A stretch of DNA of 21,979 nt. It comes from Coptodactyla brooksi (Eukaryota > Arthropoda > Insecta > Coleoptera > Scarabaeidae). Positions 9,641 to 17,267 of this stretch are shown in pieces. Position numbers and translations under genes: made by a program. Under the pieces are notes generated by a model that saw only the letters and a program-made list of their open reading frames with translations, was not told where the DNA came from and ran no database searches. Each line of letters opens with the position of its first letter. Position 1 is the first letter of the stretch. Location of the stretch: positions 1 to 21,979 of the forward strand of contig JAWQRM010000504.1 of assembly GCA_033557675.1 (NCBI GenBank). Reading direction: 5' to 3'.

Positions 9641-10204
9641 ACCATAATTAATTGGTTTGCAAAACCTATTTTAATTAAATAACAATGTTTTTTAACAAAT
9701 AATCCTTTTGTATAAAGGATTTTTAAGTTTTTTTAAGTTCCTACAGGTACTTCATGTAATGTTAAATTCAGTATTCATAAACATTAGAAAATACCAATTA
9801 AAAATTATGAAAAAAACTGTCAAACAATTGACAGTTTTTTCATAATTTGACTGACACGAAAAAATTTCCTGCCATTTCCCTGGCTTTCAGAAAATATTCT
9901 GCCAAAATTGACAGTTTTAGTAATATTGGCAGTACAGGAATTAGAAGTAGCTATGATTATATACATTCCAAAATATAACTATAAAAAAGTAGCACTTTTC
10001 TTAGATTGAAAAAAGTTTTAAAAACAATAAAATTTTAAAAACAATTAAGTGTAAAGGAACTTAATCTAAAATAACTGAACTGTAAATAACTTCAAAAGAC
10101 AACAAAACTTACTACCAGAATACAACAAAAATAACCAAAACTCGCATTTCCAACAATAATAAATTTCTGCACCAACAGAGATAAAATTTTAATTCATAAA
10201 ACAG
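9641..10204. other. Centre between the two arms of the palindrome cluster
   Basis: AT-rich sequence separating forward and inverted copies of the family. It holds a 47-bp hairpin (9802-9848) that continues an inverted block D fragment, and a repeated phrase 'aattgacagtttt' (about 9828 and 9908). 'ttagaagtagctatga' at 9941 recurs in the same direction at 11168. No coding frame recognised. Confidence 0.5.
9802..9848. repeat. Long hairpin, ~21-bp arms
   Basis: AAATTATGAAAAAAACTGTC (from 9802) is complementary to GACAGTTTTTTCATAATTT (ending 9848), with the A/T run one base longer on the left and a 4-nt loop around 9824-9827. The left arm continues directly from an inverted copy of block D ('ataccaattaaaaattatg'). 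It may mark a fold-back breakpoint. Confidence 0.8.
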
Positions 10205-11290
10205 GAAAAAAATATATTAAATGCTGTCCAACAATGTTATTATTATTTATTACATGAGATGGCGTAGTTCCATTTCTGGATATCAAAATGATAAGATTAA
10301 ACTGGTAATAATACTATAATTAATTTGTGTACAAAACCTACTAGAAGGCAGTTACATTAATTTTCATTCAAACCACTAATTTAATTAAGATAAAAACAAC
10401 TTTCCGTAATAATAATGTTCCTATAAATCTGATTGAAAATTATGTCTTCTTCGATGATATCACATTATGTCTGTGTACTTATTTTGTAGTAATTTTACTA
10501 TAAAGTGATAGCAGCAAGCGAAGATATAAATTGCACTATTGCTTACTGTTATTCAACAATTTTATACTACTTCTTAGTTGATGCACTATAAAATTAAGCA
10601 TTTATGGACATTAAAATATACCAATTGAAAACTATGGAAGAAATTTAAATAAGTTAAAAATAACATTCTAGATTGCAAATTTAAAATACTTTAAAATACT
10701 ATTTTGATAAAATTAACGCTTTTTATTTTAAAAACATTAAGAAAATTTGAAAATATGAATTGAAAACCTTATTAAAATTGTTAATTTTAATAACTTCTTA
10801 ATATGTAATGATTTTCATTCAAACCACTATTTTAATTAAATTAAAAACAATTTTCAGTCGCAATAATTTTGCTAGATATCCGGTTAAAAATGTATGTCCT
10901 CTTCAATGATATCACACTATATTTGTGTAATTATTTTGTAGTAACTTTACTACTAATATAAGCTGTATTATTGCTTATTGTTATTCAACAATTTGATATT
11001 ACTTCTTAATTGATGCACTATGAAACTAAGTATTTATAGACATTAAAAAATTCCAATTGTAAATTATGGAAAAAATCTAAAGAAGTTAAAAGAACTACAT
11101 ACTAGCCTGCATATTTCAAACGCATCTTCTGTGTGACATAATCAATGTCACAATGTGTGTCAATAATTAGAAGTAGCTATGAGTGTGCAGTCAGTACTTT
11201 TATTTTAAAAACGTTAAAAAAATTGGAAAATATGAATTGAGAAAAGTTCTTATTAAAAGGTAAAAGAAAACTTTAATCTAATCTGTTAAC
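10205..11290 (-). repeat. Palindrome-rich repeat cluster, inverted arm
   Basis: The same family as 7430-9640 on the opposite strand. 'aaatgctgtccaacaa' (10220) is the inverse of 'ttgttggacagcattt' (9601). 'ggtaataatactataattaa' (10303), 'ttcattcaaaccact' (10363 and 10815), 'gatgcactataaaattaag' (10580) and 'accaattgaaaactatgga' (10620) are inverses of blocks B, A and D. About two copies are present. 'ttcttattaaaaggtaaaag' (11247) is the inverse of sequence at about 8648-8668, so this arm mirrors a large part of the forward arm. Confidence 0.85.
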
Positions 11291-11411
11291 TTTAAAACTA
11301 TATGCATTAAAACTTATATGCAGCTTAATCCAAAATATGGATTAAGCTGTATATAATTAGCCGGGTTTAATAAAAAAAATATAATACATAACATTTCAAG
11401 AAAAAAGAAAT

Positions 11412-11841
11412 TTAAAATCGACTTACGTAAACATACTACACTTCAAGGAGCACTTAAAGAAGTACCTAAACAGTTCAATAAACTATCCTATGATGCAATC
11501 ACTAAAGAAATAGATACTATGTTGAAAACATTCGATTTTAAGATGGCATTTACTAATAACAACACTATTAAAAATCGGTTAGGTAACCCAAAAGTTAAAA
11601 TAGATTTAATAGACAAATCGAGAATTTATAAAATAAGTTGCACTGATTGCAGTAAAAGTTAGACAGAGGAAATCCAGCGTGGCTGAGCACATGATATCTT
11701 AACCACAGCATAAATGATAAAATAGAATTGATTAAACAAGTTAATTCAAATAATGAACATGAAAATAAAATATTTAATAACGGCCCCGCCCCTACACCTG
11801 CCTCGATCCTTTTCAATCTGGTAGGTAGAAGGACGAGGTAA
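11412..11841 (+). pseudogene. Penelope-like retroelement, RT-to-GIY-YIG tail, copy 1
   Basis: An open frame from about 11412 to the stop at 11660-11662 includes FKMAFTNNNTIKNRLGNP and KSRIYKISCTDCSKS, the region between the reverse transcriptase and the GIY-YIG endonuclease of Penelope-like elements; the CxxC before 'SKS' is typical. A deletion then joins to KSSVAEHM, and after a frameshift the end reads NDKIELIKQVNSNN and NGPAPTPASILFNLVGRR with a stop at 11839-11841. The YIG half of the nuclease motif and its conserved Arg lie in the deleted part. The sequence after the stop matches that after copy 2 until about 11892, where an inverted piece begins. Clearly inactive. Confidence 0.8.
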
Positions 11842-11892
11842 TTGAAATCTAATTAGAAGTAAGTGGAGCCGTTAAAAAGTAATTAGGGTAGG

Positions 11893-12243
11893 TATACAAT
11901 AAGTCCCATGAAGAGGTTAGATCTCATTGGGTGTTAGTTTATTTTTAACTAAAAAATTTCTAAGAATGATTAATGTTTCTTTAATTAGGGATATTCGGAA
12001 AAAGCACTGCCAACTGAAATTAATAACTCTGTGTCTTAGTTTAGTATCTTTAATTTTGTTAATAAAGTCAATGGTATTTTTAACTTCAAATGATTCCGGT
12101 TTGGTTTCTAGGTTGTTAAGCCATTTAAAAATAGACTAAGATGGGGAATTAATATCCGACACGATGGGGCGCATATTTTTGCCAGATTTATGAATTTCAG
12201 GAAGACCGTAAATCCTTGGTAATGTTGAATTAGAGATATGTGA
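11893..12243 (-). pseudogene. Penelope-like reverse transcriptase fragment, inverted between the two tails
   Basis: On the minus strand from 12234 the frame reads SNSTLPRIYGLPEIHKSGKN then MRPIVSDINSPS, the characteristic 'P..YGLPKIHK....RPIVS.I.SP' motif of Penelope-like reverse transcriptases. After one in-frame stop come SFEVKNTIDFINKIKDTKLR and IKETLIILRNFL with LTPNEI, ending at 11917-11919; a frameshift beyond reads LHGTYC. The segment where the first catalytic aspartate belongs ('SFDVVSLFP' in relatives) reads NFSWQCFFRIS, so it is lost, and a deletion removes the part after 'SP'. It lies head-to-head with copy 2 and shares the same element type as both tails. Confidence 0.8.
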
Positions 12244-12294
12244 AGTTTAAGTATATCTGTTTCATCTAAAAGCGAATTACATGTGTTAATATGT

Positions 12295-12647
12295 TTTAAG
12301 GTAGCATTTACTAATAACAACACTAGTTAAAATTTACTAATTTATAAAATAAGTTGCGCCAATTGCGATAAAAGTTGTAAAGGACAAACGCGTAGGTTTC
12401 TTAAAATTGGGTATAAAGAGCACTATCAGTTTAAAAATTATAAACCAGAGAAATCTAGTGTGGCTGCCCCCTTAACCACAGGATAAATGATAAAATAGAA
12501 TTGATTAAACACGTTAATTCAAATAATGAACTTGACGCAATGGAAAGCATAGAAATTTTTAAAAACAAAAATAAAATATTTAGCAACGGCCCTGCCCCTA
12601 TGCCTGCCTCGATCCTTTTTGACCTGGTAGGTAGAAGAATAAGGTAA
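12295..12647 (+). pseudogene. Penelope-like retroelement GIY-YIG endonuclease tail, copy 2
   Basis: Starts with KVAFTNNNT (12298), then a deletion and stop, then YKISCANCDKSCKGQTRRFL and KIGYKEHYQFKNYKPEKSSV from 12343 to a stop at 12484-12486. This is the GIY-YIG nuclease core: the GIY strand is YKIS, YIG is altered to CKG, and the Arg of QTRR is kept. After a frameshift, NDKIELIKHVNSNNELDAME with SIEIFKNKNKIFSNGPAP continues to a stop at 12645-12647 and keeps the Glu-containing 'ELDAMESIEI' helix that copy 1 has lost. The 3' flank continues to about 12790. Copies 1 and 2 together cover more of the domain than either alone. Confidence 0.85.
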
Positions 12648-12739
12648 TTCAAATCTAATTAGTAGTAAGTGGACCCGTTAAAAATAATTAGAGTAGGTAT
12701 ATAAGTTTTGTTTTTTATTTTAGTTGTTCATTCTATCTC

Positions 12740-12769
12740 CTGAAGACGGTTTATTCGATAAATCGAAAC
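12740..12769 (+). ncRNA. Hammerhead-like motif downstream of Penelope-like copy 2
   Basis: CTGAAGA (12740-12746) is followed by a hairpin (GGTTTA 12748-12753 with TAAATC 12759-12764, one G-T pair) and GAAAC (12765-12769). The order CTGANGA, stem, GAAA is that of the hammerhead core, and degenerate hammerhead motifs are known in Penelope-like element termini. One extra C sits between core and stem, and no convincing stem III or cleavage site is visible, so it may be a decayed ribozyme or only the conserved terminal motif. Confidence 0.4.
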
Positions 12770-12790
12770 ATATGTTGAGTTTTTAAATAT

Positions 12791-14050
12791 TAATATTGTT
12801 TGTTAGTTGATGATTTAATATATTTATAATTGATATTATTGAAGAAATTCAGTTAAAAGTACTTAATAATTCAGGAGTTTCATCATTTTCTTAACTGATT
12901 TCAGTATTTTTGACTGTGCAACATTGAAATGTCACTCGAAATCCTTTTGAAAAGGTGTGACACCTTCACCAATGAAAAATGTATACATATCATTAGCTAT
13001 AATTAGAAATTTCACACGCCCCTATTCGATGACTGCCATACCTGTCGTTAAGTAGGCAGCATTAAGCTGCGGCGGCATAAATTCCTTTAGAAGTATCCCG
13101 TATGAGCCTATATTATAATGGAGAACATGCATAAGCATCTATTTGCCATACAGAACAAGGAGGCACGTAGGATACCGTGTTTGTCGGTCAGCTTTATAGG
13201 TAACTTGCATGCACCTGCGATCACTCAATAAAAACCTGTATAGAGGTGTCTGATGGGATCACCTGCATACAAAGCATCCACCTGCACACAGGCAAATGCA
13301 AATTTCATCTGAATCAGACTTGCGTTTGTTCCCCATTTTGTATTACATATTATGACTCAATTTGCAGTAAACTATTGCAATAATTGTGATTAAAAGTAGA
13401 CGTGAAAGAACAGGAACAAATAAAAGCCGGAAGAGAAATAGTCCACCTCCTCCTCCTCTTCCTCCTTCCCAATAACAATAATGAAAATGAGAAAACTTTC
13501 CAAGGGAAAGACATCCGCAAAGATCACTTCATATGCGGTTAATTTTACGACCGAGGGCTGAAGGGGAGCGACTCCCCAATCTAGCTAGCCTTTGTTTTAC
13601 GCGACCCTATTGGTATTAGGTTTAATAGAGTCGGTGGTATTGCGCGTCCGTCATTTTGCAGGCGACGTGATGTCACCTTCTATTCGGGACAGAAATGAGA
13701 TCACTGCTACCGCATTTAGAGCACGTGCCGGGGACTTCTTTTGTCTTTGAGGTGGTAGTGGAAATGAGAAGCAATAAGCAGAAGACTTGTGGCGAACTGC
13801 TATCTATTATTACACTTTTCAATTGCTATCCTTTAATATAGACGACCACAGCTGAAGTTGACGGAAATCTATTTTACTGTTCACTCTGAAAGTTAACAGT
13901 TATAGTCCCACAGCTTGTTCTGCTCGTGCAAGTTCTTGTTTACTCCTGTAGTGATCAATACAGTACAATCTCATTACATATATACGTAATAACGTCTGTT
14001 ATTATCGCAAACATAGTAGTTTTGTTTCGATAGATATTTTGCAAAAGGCA
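12791..14050. other. Mostly unique sequence, no gene recognised
   Basis: From about 12900 the composition is more balanced and no repeat of the window occurs. It includes a pyrimidine-rich (CCT)n-like tract at 13444-13470 and a GC-richer stretch at 13540-13750 ('gagcacgtgccggggac', with an E-box CACGTG). Near 13150-13320 'cctgcatacaaag' and 'cctgcacacaggc' are loose repeats. No open frame of useful length or known domain was seen on either strand. Confidence 0.4.
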
Positions 14051-14054
14051 GCAT

Positions 14055-14177
14055 CAGAGTAACAAACGTAAACGTGTTGTTATTACCTTGAAGGAAATAG
14101 ATGAGGGTGCCGATCTCATTGAACGTCTAAAGAAGATAAACTTGAAAATTGTTGTATATTGGATAGCTTCAGCCTGA
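14055..14177 (+). pseudogene. Possible pogo/Tigger-type N-terminal DNA-binding scrap
   Basis: The plus frame from 14055 reads QSNKRKRVVITLKE then LIERLKK before ending at a stop (14175-14177). The string KRKRVV.TL.EK...IERL..G is typical of the start of the CENP-B/Tigger/Jerky helix-turn-helix. Here an altered 'IDEGAD' lies where 'KL.I' is expected, and the second helix is not recognisable. It overlaps the far end of the piggyBac relic on the other strand and could be a chance match. Its weight comes mainly from the other Tigger relic at 4565-4662. Confidence 0.3.
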
Positions 14178-14204
14178 AATCAAGTAAAGAGTAGTAAAGA
14201 GTAG

Positions 14205-15125
14205 TCTTTTTTTCCTTTGGATGAATAAATCTTAGCAACACTTAGTGGGGCAACTCCAAAGGGATTAGAACATATGGTAACAATGTTATTAACATTCCAT
14301 TGTACTGCTACTATATTATTATCTATTAGGACCTTGAATTGACTAGTTCCTCGACGTGCCTCTTTCAGCTCAGCCTCATTAGTAAATGGTTTTCCTGGTA
14401 ATCTTATTTTGCATACAGTTCCTGTTCCTCTTATGTTTCTTTCGGTTGGTATATTGAAAGGATTTACTGAAGAAAAAAAAACTTATCTGCGATGTCAATT
14501 TCACTGTTATCCATAATGTGCAAATTAGACATAATGCTATACTAATACGGACACTAATACAGAGTGTGTATCTACTTCTTTCTCCCAATATATCCTTAGA
14601 CGTGGTAAGGAGACATATCCACTCAAAATAAGAACACCTAAAAATGCCCTTACTTCTTTTTGAGTGATATTCCCGCTTCTATTGTGTGATGAAGCATCAC
14701 GATTTGTTTCAGTAACAATAAGGTTTATAAGACTGTCATAAAAGATCTTATCAAATAATTCTATCGGGTAATAGTTATATCGCCATTTTCCCGGCGATAT
14801 ACTTGTTTATGTTTGGACTTTTTAGGGTTTTCTATAAATTGTGCCAAAGGAACATCATCCTCTGAATCAAAATCATCCTGACTTAGATAATCTCGTTGTT
14901 TTCGTGTTTTTGGGGTCAAAATAAAGTTCAGCGGGTGCTGCCAACTGAGAAGCTGGTAAGTTAGAAGTTCTAACTTCTTCTTCTTCTTTTCCCGCACCCT
15001 CGTTAGTCAAGTACCCCGTTGCATTTGTTGGGGGCACCATGACCACATCTACTTTGAGAAAATTGGGTGGCCTCCCCATCACTACCTGCATCTTCAAGTA
15101 TTGCAAGGATATCATTCAATGTCAT
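14205..15125 (-). pseudogene. PiggyBac-like transposase (PGBD2/3-type), frameshifted and deleted
   Basis: Six pieces appear in order on the minus strand. MTLNDILAILEDAGSDGEA from the ATG at 15123-15125. VDVVMVPPTNATGYLTNEGA with NLPASQLAAPAEL (15052-14873). DDFDSEDDVPLAQFIENP (ending 14761), the usual acidic N-terminal region. ELFDKIFYDSLINLIVTETN and EVRAFLGVLILSGYVSLPR (14761-14537), the start of the piggyBac core domain. LHIMDNSEIDIADK (about 14523-14479). After a large internal deletion, RNIRGTGTVCKIRLPGKPF and NNIVTICSNPFGVAPLS (14470-14205). The deleted part includes catalytic aspartates. Piece order, start and the visible terminus make the family call firm. Confidence 0.85.
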
Positions 15126-15249
15126 GCCCCTAAAACAAAGTTGCTATCAAGTTAACCATAGTAGGACTGCAAGGTTTGCTGCTTTATATCATAAAAACAA
15201 ATTCTGTATGATTTTTTTTTGCATTTTATGCAAAATAAATTATCAATAT

Positions 15250-15294
15250 CGGATCAATATGACCCGAAAATCCGTTTGGGGTCATATTGATCCG
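15250..15294. repeat. Subterminal palindrome of the piggyBac relic
   Basis: CGGATCAATATGACCC (15250-15265) is exactly complementary to GGGTCATATTGATCCG (15279-15294) across a 13-nt loop. It lies 15 bp inside the element end. GGTCA..TTGA.CC palindromes near the ends are common in insect piggyBac-like elements, where they probably belong to the transposase-binding region. 'atcaatat' is repeated directly at 15242 and 15253. Confidence 0.85.
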
Positions 15295-15295
15295 A

Positions 15296-15313
15296 GGAGC
15301 ACAGTAGGGTTAA
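15296..15313. mobile_element. PiggyBac 5' terminus with TTAA target site
   Basis: Read on the minus strand: TTAA (15313-15310) then CCCTACTGTGCTCC. PiggyBac elements insert at TTAA and have ends beginning CCC. The distance to the transposase ATG and the adjacent palindrome support this as the true end. Confidence 0.75.
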
Positions 15314-15699
15314 ATAGAGTAATTAATTCTGTACATAAAGAACTAAAAATCCTATTGTAAAATAATGTATTTAAAAGGAGAACAAAAATTACACTCATTT
15401 TTTAATTTTTTTACTGTAAATTTTAATATATAAAAGCTTTTCTTGTATTAACTGAATATAAGAAAGAACACCAACAATATGAGAAAAATATTGTTATGTA
15501 AAGGGTGATGGCCATTTCTTGTTTACATGATCCACACCTCGGAAACTGTAAGAGATAGAAAGCATCTCAAACTGAAAGCAATTCATCTTATTCAGTAATA
15601 GAAATTAGGTGCGATTTTATATTTTTATATATATTTTCGTAAAGAATTGCAAAAGTTAAATTTTTTTTTGTACTTACTATAGATAGATATTACTTACTA
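15314..15699. other. AT-rich spacer with one arm of a distant inverted repeat
   Basis: No coding frame. 15501-15527 (AAGGGTGATGGCCATTTC and on) matches the reverse strand of 18087-18113 at 24 of 27 positions. The plus frame here reads VKGDGHFLFT, close to MKGDGHFMLTTLDG on the minus strand at 18116, so both may be pieces of one unidentified coding repeat. Confidence 0.5.
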
Positions 15700-15955
15700 T
15701 AGAAAGATGTTTTTCATAATTTTTAATTAATTTTATATTGGATCTACTAAGATGTACTATAAAATTATTAAATGGCAGTAAGCAATAATACAATTTGCGT
15801 TATTGCTTGCTGTTGTTATTTTATAGTAAAGTGACTACAAAATAATTACACAAACAGATTTATAGGAAGATTATTGTTAATGAAAATTGATTCTAATTTA
15901 ATTAAAAGAGCGGTTTGAACTGTCAGTTAGCTAGTTTAGTATACCAATTAATTAT
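15700..15955 (+). repeat. Isolated copy of the palindrome-rich family
   Basis: Contains block A palindrome ('taattttatattggatc', then 'gatgtactataaaatta'), block A2 palindrome ('cagtaagcaataat', then 'gttattgcttgctg'), then 'tgaaaattgattctaattta' and 'agtataccaattaattat', in the same order as in the 7.4-9.6 kb cluster. It stops abruptly inside block B at about 15953. This shows the family is dispersed and not only a local array. Confidence 0.85.
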
Positions 15956-16050
15956 GAAGGTCTTTCACTGAGATATGACCAGGATTTTGGTTGACCAGAT
16001 TAAGTTGATGGTTAATTAAATTTCGGGATTCAAAACCATCATAACCCATT

Positions 16051-16391
16051 TGGTGAAATTACAAAGGTATTGTGTACTTTAAGCTGCTTCCAAGGAACTA
16101 AACGATTAATTCAGATTTGCACTGTAAACAATTAGTGACATTAAATGAAGCAATCAAAGAAAAAGTGCAGAATTGGCTAATTATGAAGGAACCGAATTTC
16201 ACTCGTCAAAAATTATTGGAACTTCATTGGGAAATGACGTCACATCCATCATATAGTCCTGAACAGCACTTATTTTGATCTCTGCAAAACTCCTTGAATG
16301 GCAGAACTTTCAACGATGATGATGCTGTGAAAAGTTGACAGAAGGATGGCAATTGGTAATTGAAGAAAGTGGAAAATGTATAATTGAATAA
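16051..16391 (+). pseudogene. Mariner transposase C-terminal half, decayed
   Basis: From 16063 the frame reads KGIVYFKLLPRN, stop, TINSDLHCKQLVTLNEAIKE, then TRQKLLELHWE, HPSYSPEQHLF, stop, SLQNSLNGRTFNDDDAVKS. After a deletion it ends with EGWQLVIEESGKCIIE and the natural stop TAA at 16389-16391. These are successive conserved blocks of the mariner catalytic domain. Two aspartate motifs are lost: the 'FHQDNARPH' block is replaced, and 'YSPDLAPSDYHLF' is shortened to YSPEQHLF. The N-terminal half is absent; the relic begins abruptly near 16046 beside the palindrome-family copy. The 3' untranslated region is split by a nested element, and its terminal repeat is found at about 16915-16939. Confidence 0.85.
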
Positions 16392-16394
16392 ATA

Positions 16395-16876
16395 TTAGGT
16401 TGTTCGGAAAGTAATTTCGTTTTCTTTTTGGTGAAAATGCAATTTTGCAAACCAGTTTACAAAAAATTACACAATTTATTTGTCCAGTTGATGACAGTAC
16501 ATTTTGGAATTGATCGTGATATTCTCCCAAGAATTTTAAAAAGAGCTTCCAAAAATTTTGCAAACTTGCAAAAAATTTTGCAAACTTTTCCAAAACATTT
16601 TGCAAACCAGTTTTGAAACTGGCATTTTGTCAATACACCTTTTTTGTAATAAAAAAGCAAAATGTGCCGAAAATGCTGTTTTTGATTCTTCATGTTTCAT
16701 AAAATACAAAAAGAAAACAATTGCACAGAACCGAACAAAATATTTTCATACATAAACTTTGCATCGTCAGCTGTTAAAATACATTATGCATATACGGTTT
16801 AGAATGAAGTTGGTTGGTTAAAATACAACTCCTCTGCTGCGGAAGGAAAAAGTAAATTACTTCCCCAATAACTCAA
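16395..16876 (-). mobile_element. Complete 482-bp non-autonomous mariner, minisatellite type, copy 2
   Basis: The left end TTAGGTTGTTCGGAAAGTAA (from 16395) and the right end, which reads CTCAA at 16872-16876 and is a mutated inverse of the same repeat, form terminal inverted repeats. Both are flanked by TA (16393-16394 and 16877-16878), the mariner target site. Read on the minus strand: 5' leader as in the other copies, transposase start at 16693, NWFAK, one minisatellite unit, then directly the 3' terminal repeat. There is no catalytic domain, so it depended on another mariner's transposase. It sits three bases after the stop codon of the decayed mariner at 16051-16391. Confidence 0.85.
16457..16693 (-). 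pseudogene. Mariner transposase N-terminus fused to minisatellite (copy 2)
   Basis: The minus frame starts MKNQKQHFRHILLFYYKKG at 16693, the best-preserved mariner N-terminus here, then skips to KCQFQNWFAK after a deletion of about 20 codons relative to copy 1. After NWFAK it continues into the TTTGCAAA-rich unit (KVCKIFCKFAKFLEALFKIL and on) and stops at 16457. The open frame through the minisatellite is probably chance, as that unit has few stops in any frame. Only half of the DNA-binding domain remains. Confidence 0.8.
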
Positions 16877-16908
16877 TAACATAATAATCGTGTTTTATTT
16901 AATACAAG

Positions 16909-16941
16909 AAAAACCAAAATTGCTTTTATAACAACCTGATA
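16909..16941 (+). mobile_element. 3' terminal repeat of the decayed host mariner
   Basis: After the nested copy ends at 16876, sequence resumes with 'cgtgttttatttaatacaag' and then CAAAATTGCTTTTATAACAA with CCTGA to 16939, followed by TA. This is a mutated form of the 3' end GAAATTACTTTCCGAACAAC-CTAA seen in copy 2. It fits the end of the mariner whose coding tail is at 16051-16391, with the nested element removed. Confidence 0.6.
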
Positions 16942-16948
16942 GTTTTTG

Positions 16949-17267
16949 ACATATTTACTAATTATTATTGGATGGTCCGAAAAGAAATTTACAAAAGAAT
17001 TTGAAAAGAGCACCCGAAAATTTTGCAAATTTACAAAAAATTTGGCAAACTTTTGGAAATAGTTTTGGAAACCAGTTTACAAGAAATCATACAATTTATT
17101 TGTCCAGTTGATGACAGTACACTTTAGAATTGATCGTGGCATTCTCCCAAAATTTCTGAAAAAAGGACCCAAAAATGTTGCAAAGTTTTGCAAAAAATTT
17201 TGCAAACCAGTTTGCAAAATTAGACATATTTACTAATAATTATTGGATGGCCCAAAAACAAATTATC
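16949..17267. repeat. 275-bp duplication bracketing two inverted minisatellite units (copy 3)
   Basis: 'gacatatttactaatt' plus 'attattggatggtccgaaaa' (16949) recurs at 17224 as 'gacatatttactaata' plus 'attattggatggcccaaaaa'. The part 'ttggatggtccgaaaagaaa' itself resembles a mariner terminal repeat. Between them lie about two units of the TTTGCAAA minisatellite in minus orientation ('ccagtttacaagaaat', 'tgtccagttgatgacagtac', 'gatcgtggcattctccc'). Leader and transposase codons are absent, so this is a fragment. Confidence 0.7.

Larger units (their letters stand above)
14180..15309 (-). mobile_element. PiggyBac-like element, internally deleted, one terminus visible
   Basis: On the minus strand the element begins at 15309 with CCCTACTGTGCTCC (15309 to 15296), preceded by the target site TTAA (15310-15313). 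A 5' leader of about 184 bp with a palindrome leads to the transposase start at 15125. Decayed coding sequence continues to about 14205. No matching 3' terminus or second TTAA was found on the left, so the 3' part is lost or unrecognisable. Confidence 0.75.

Noticed and set aside
11595..11816. 73-codon minus-strand frame
   Set aside because: Antisense shadow of the Penelope-like endonuclease tail on the plus strand; the same holds for 12455-12652.
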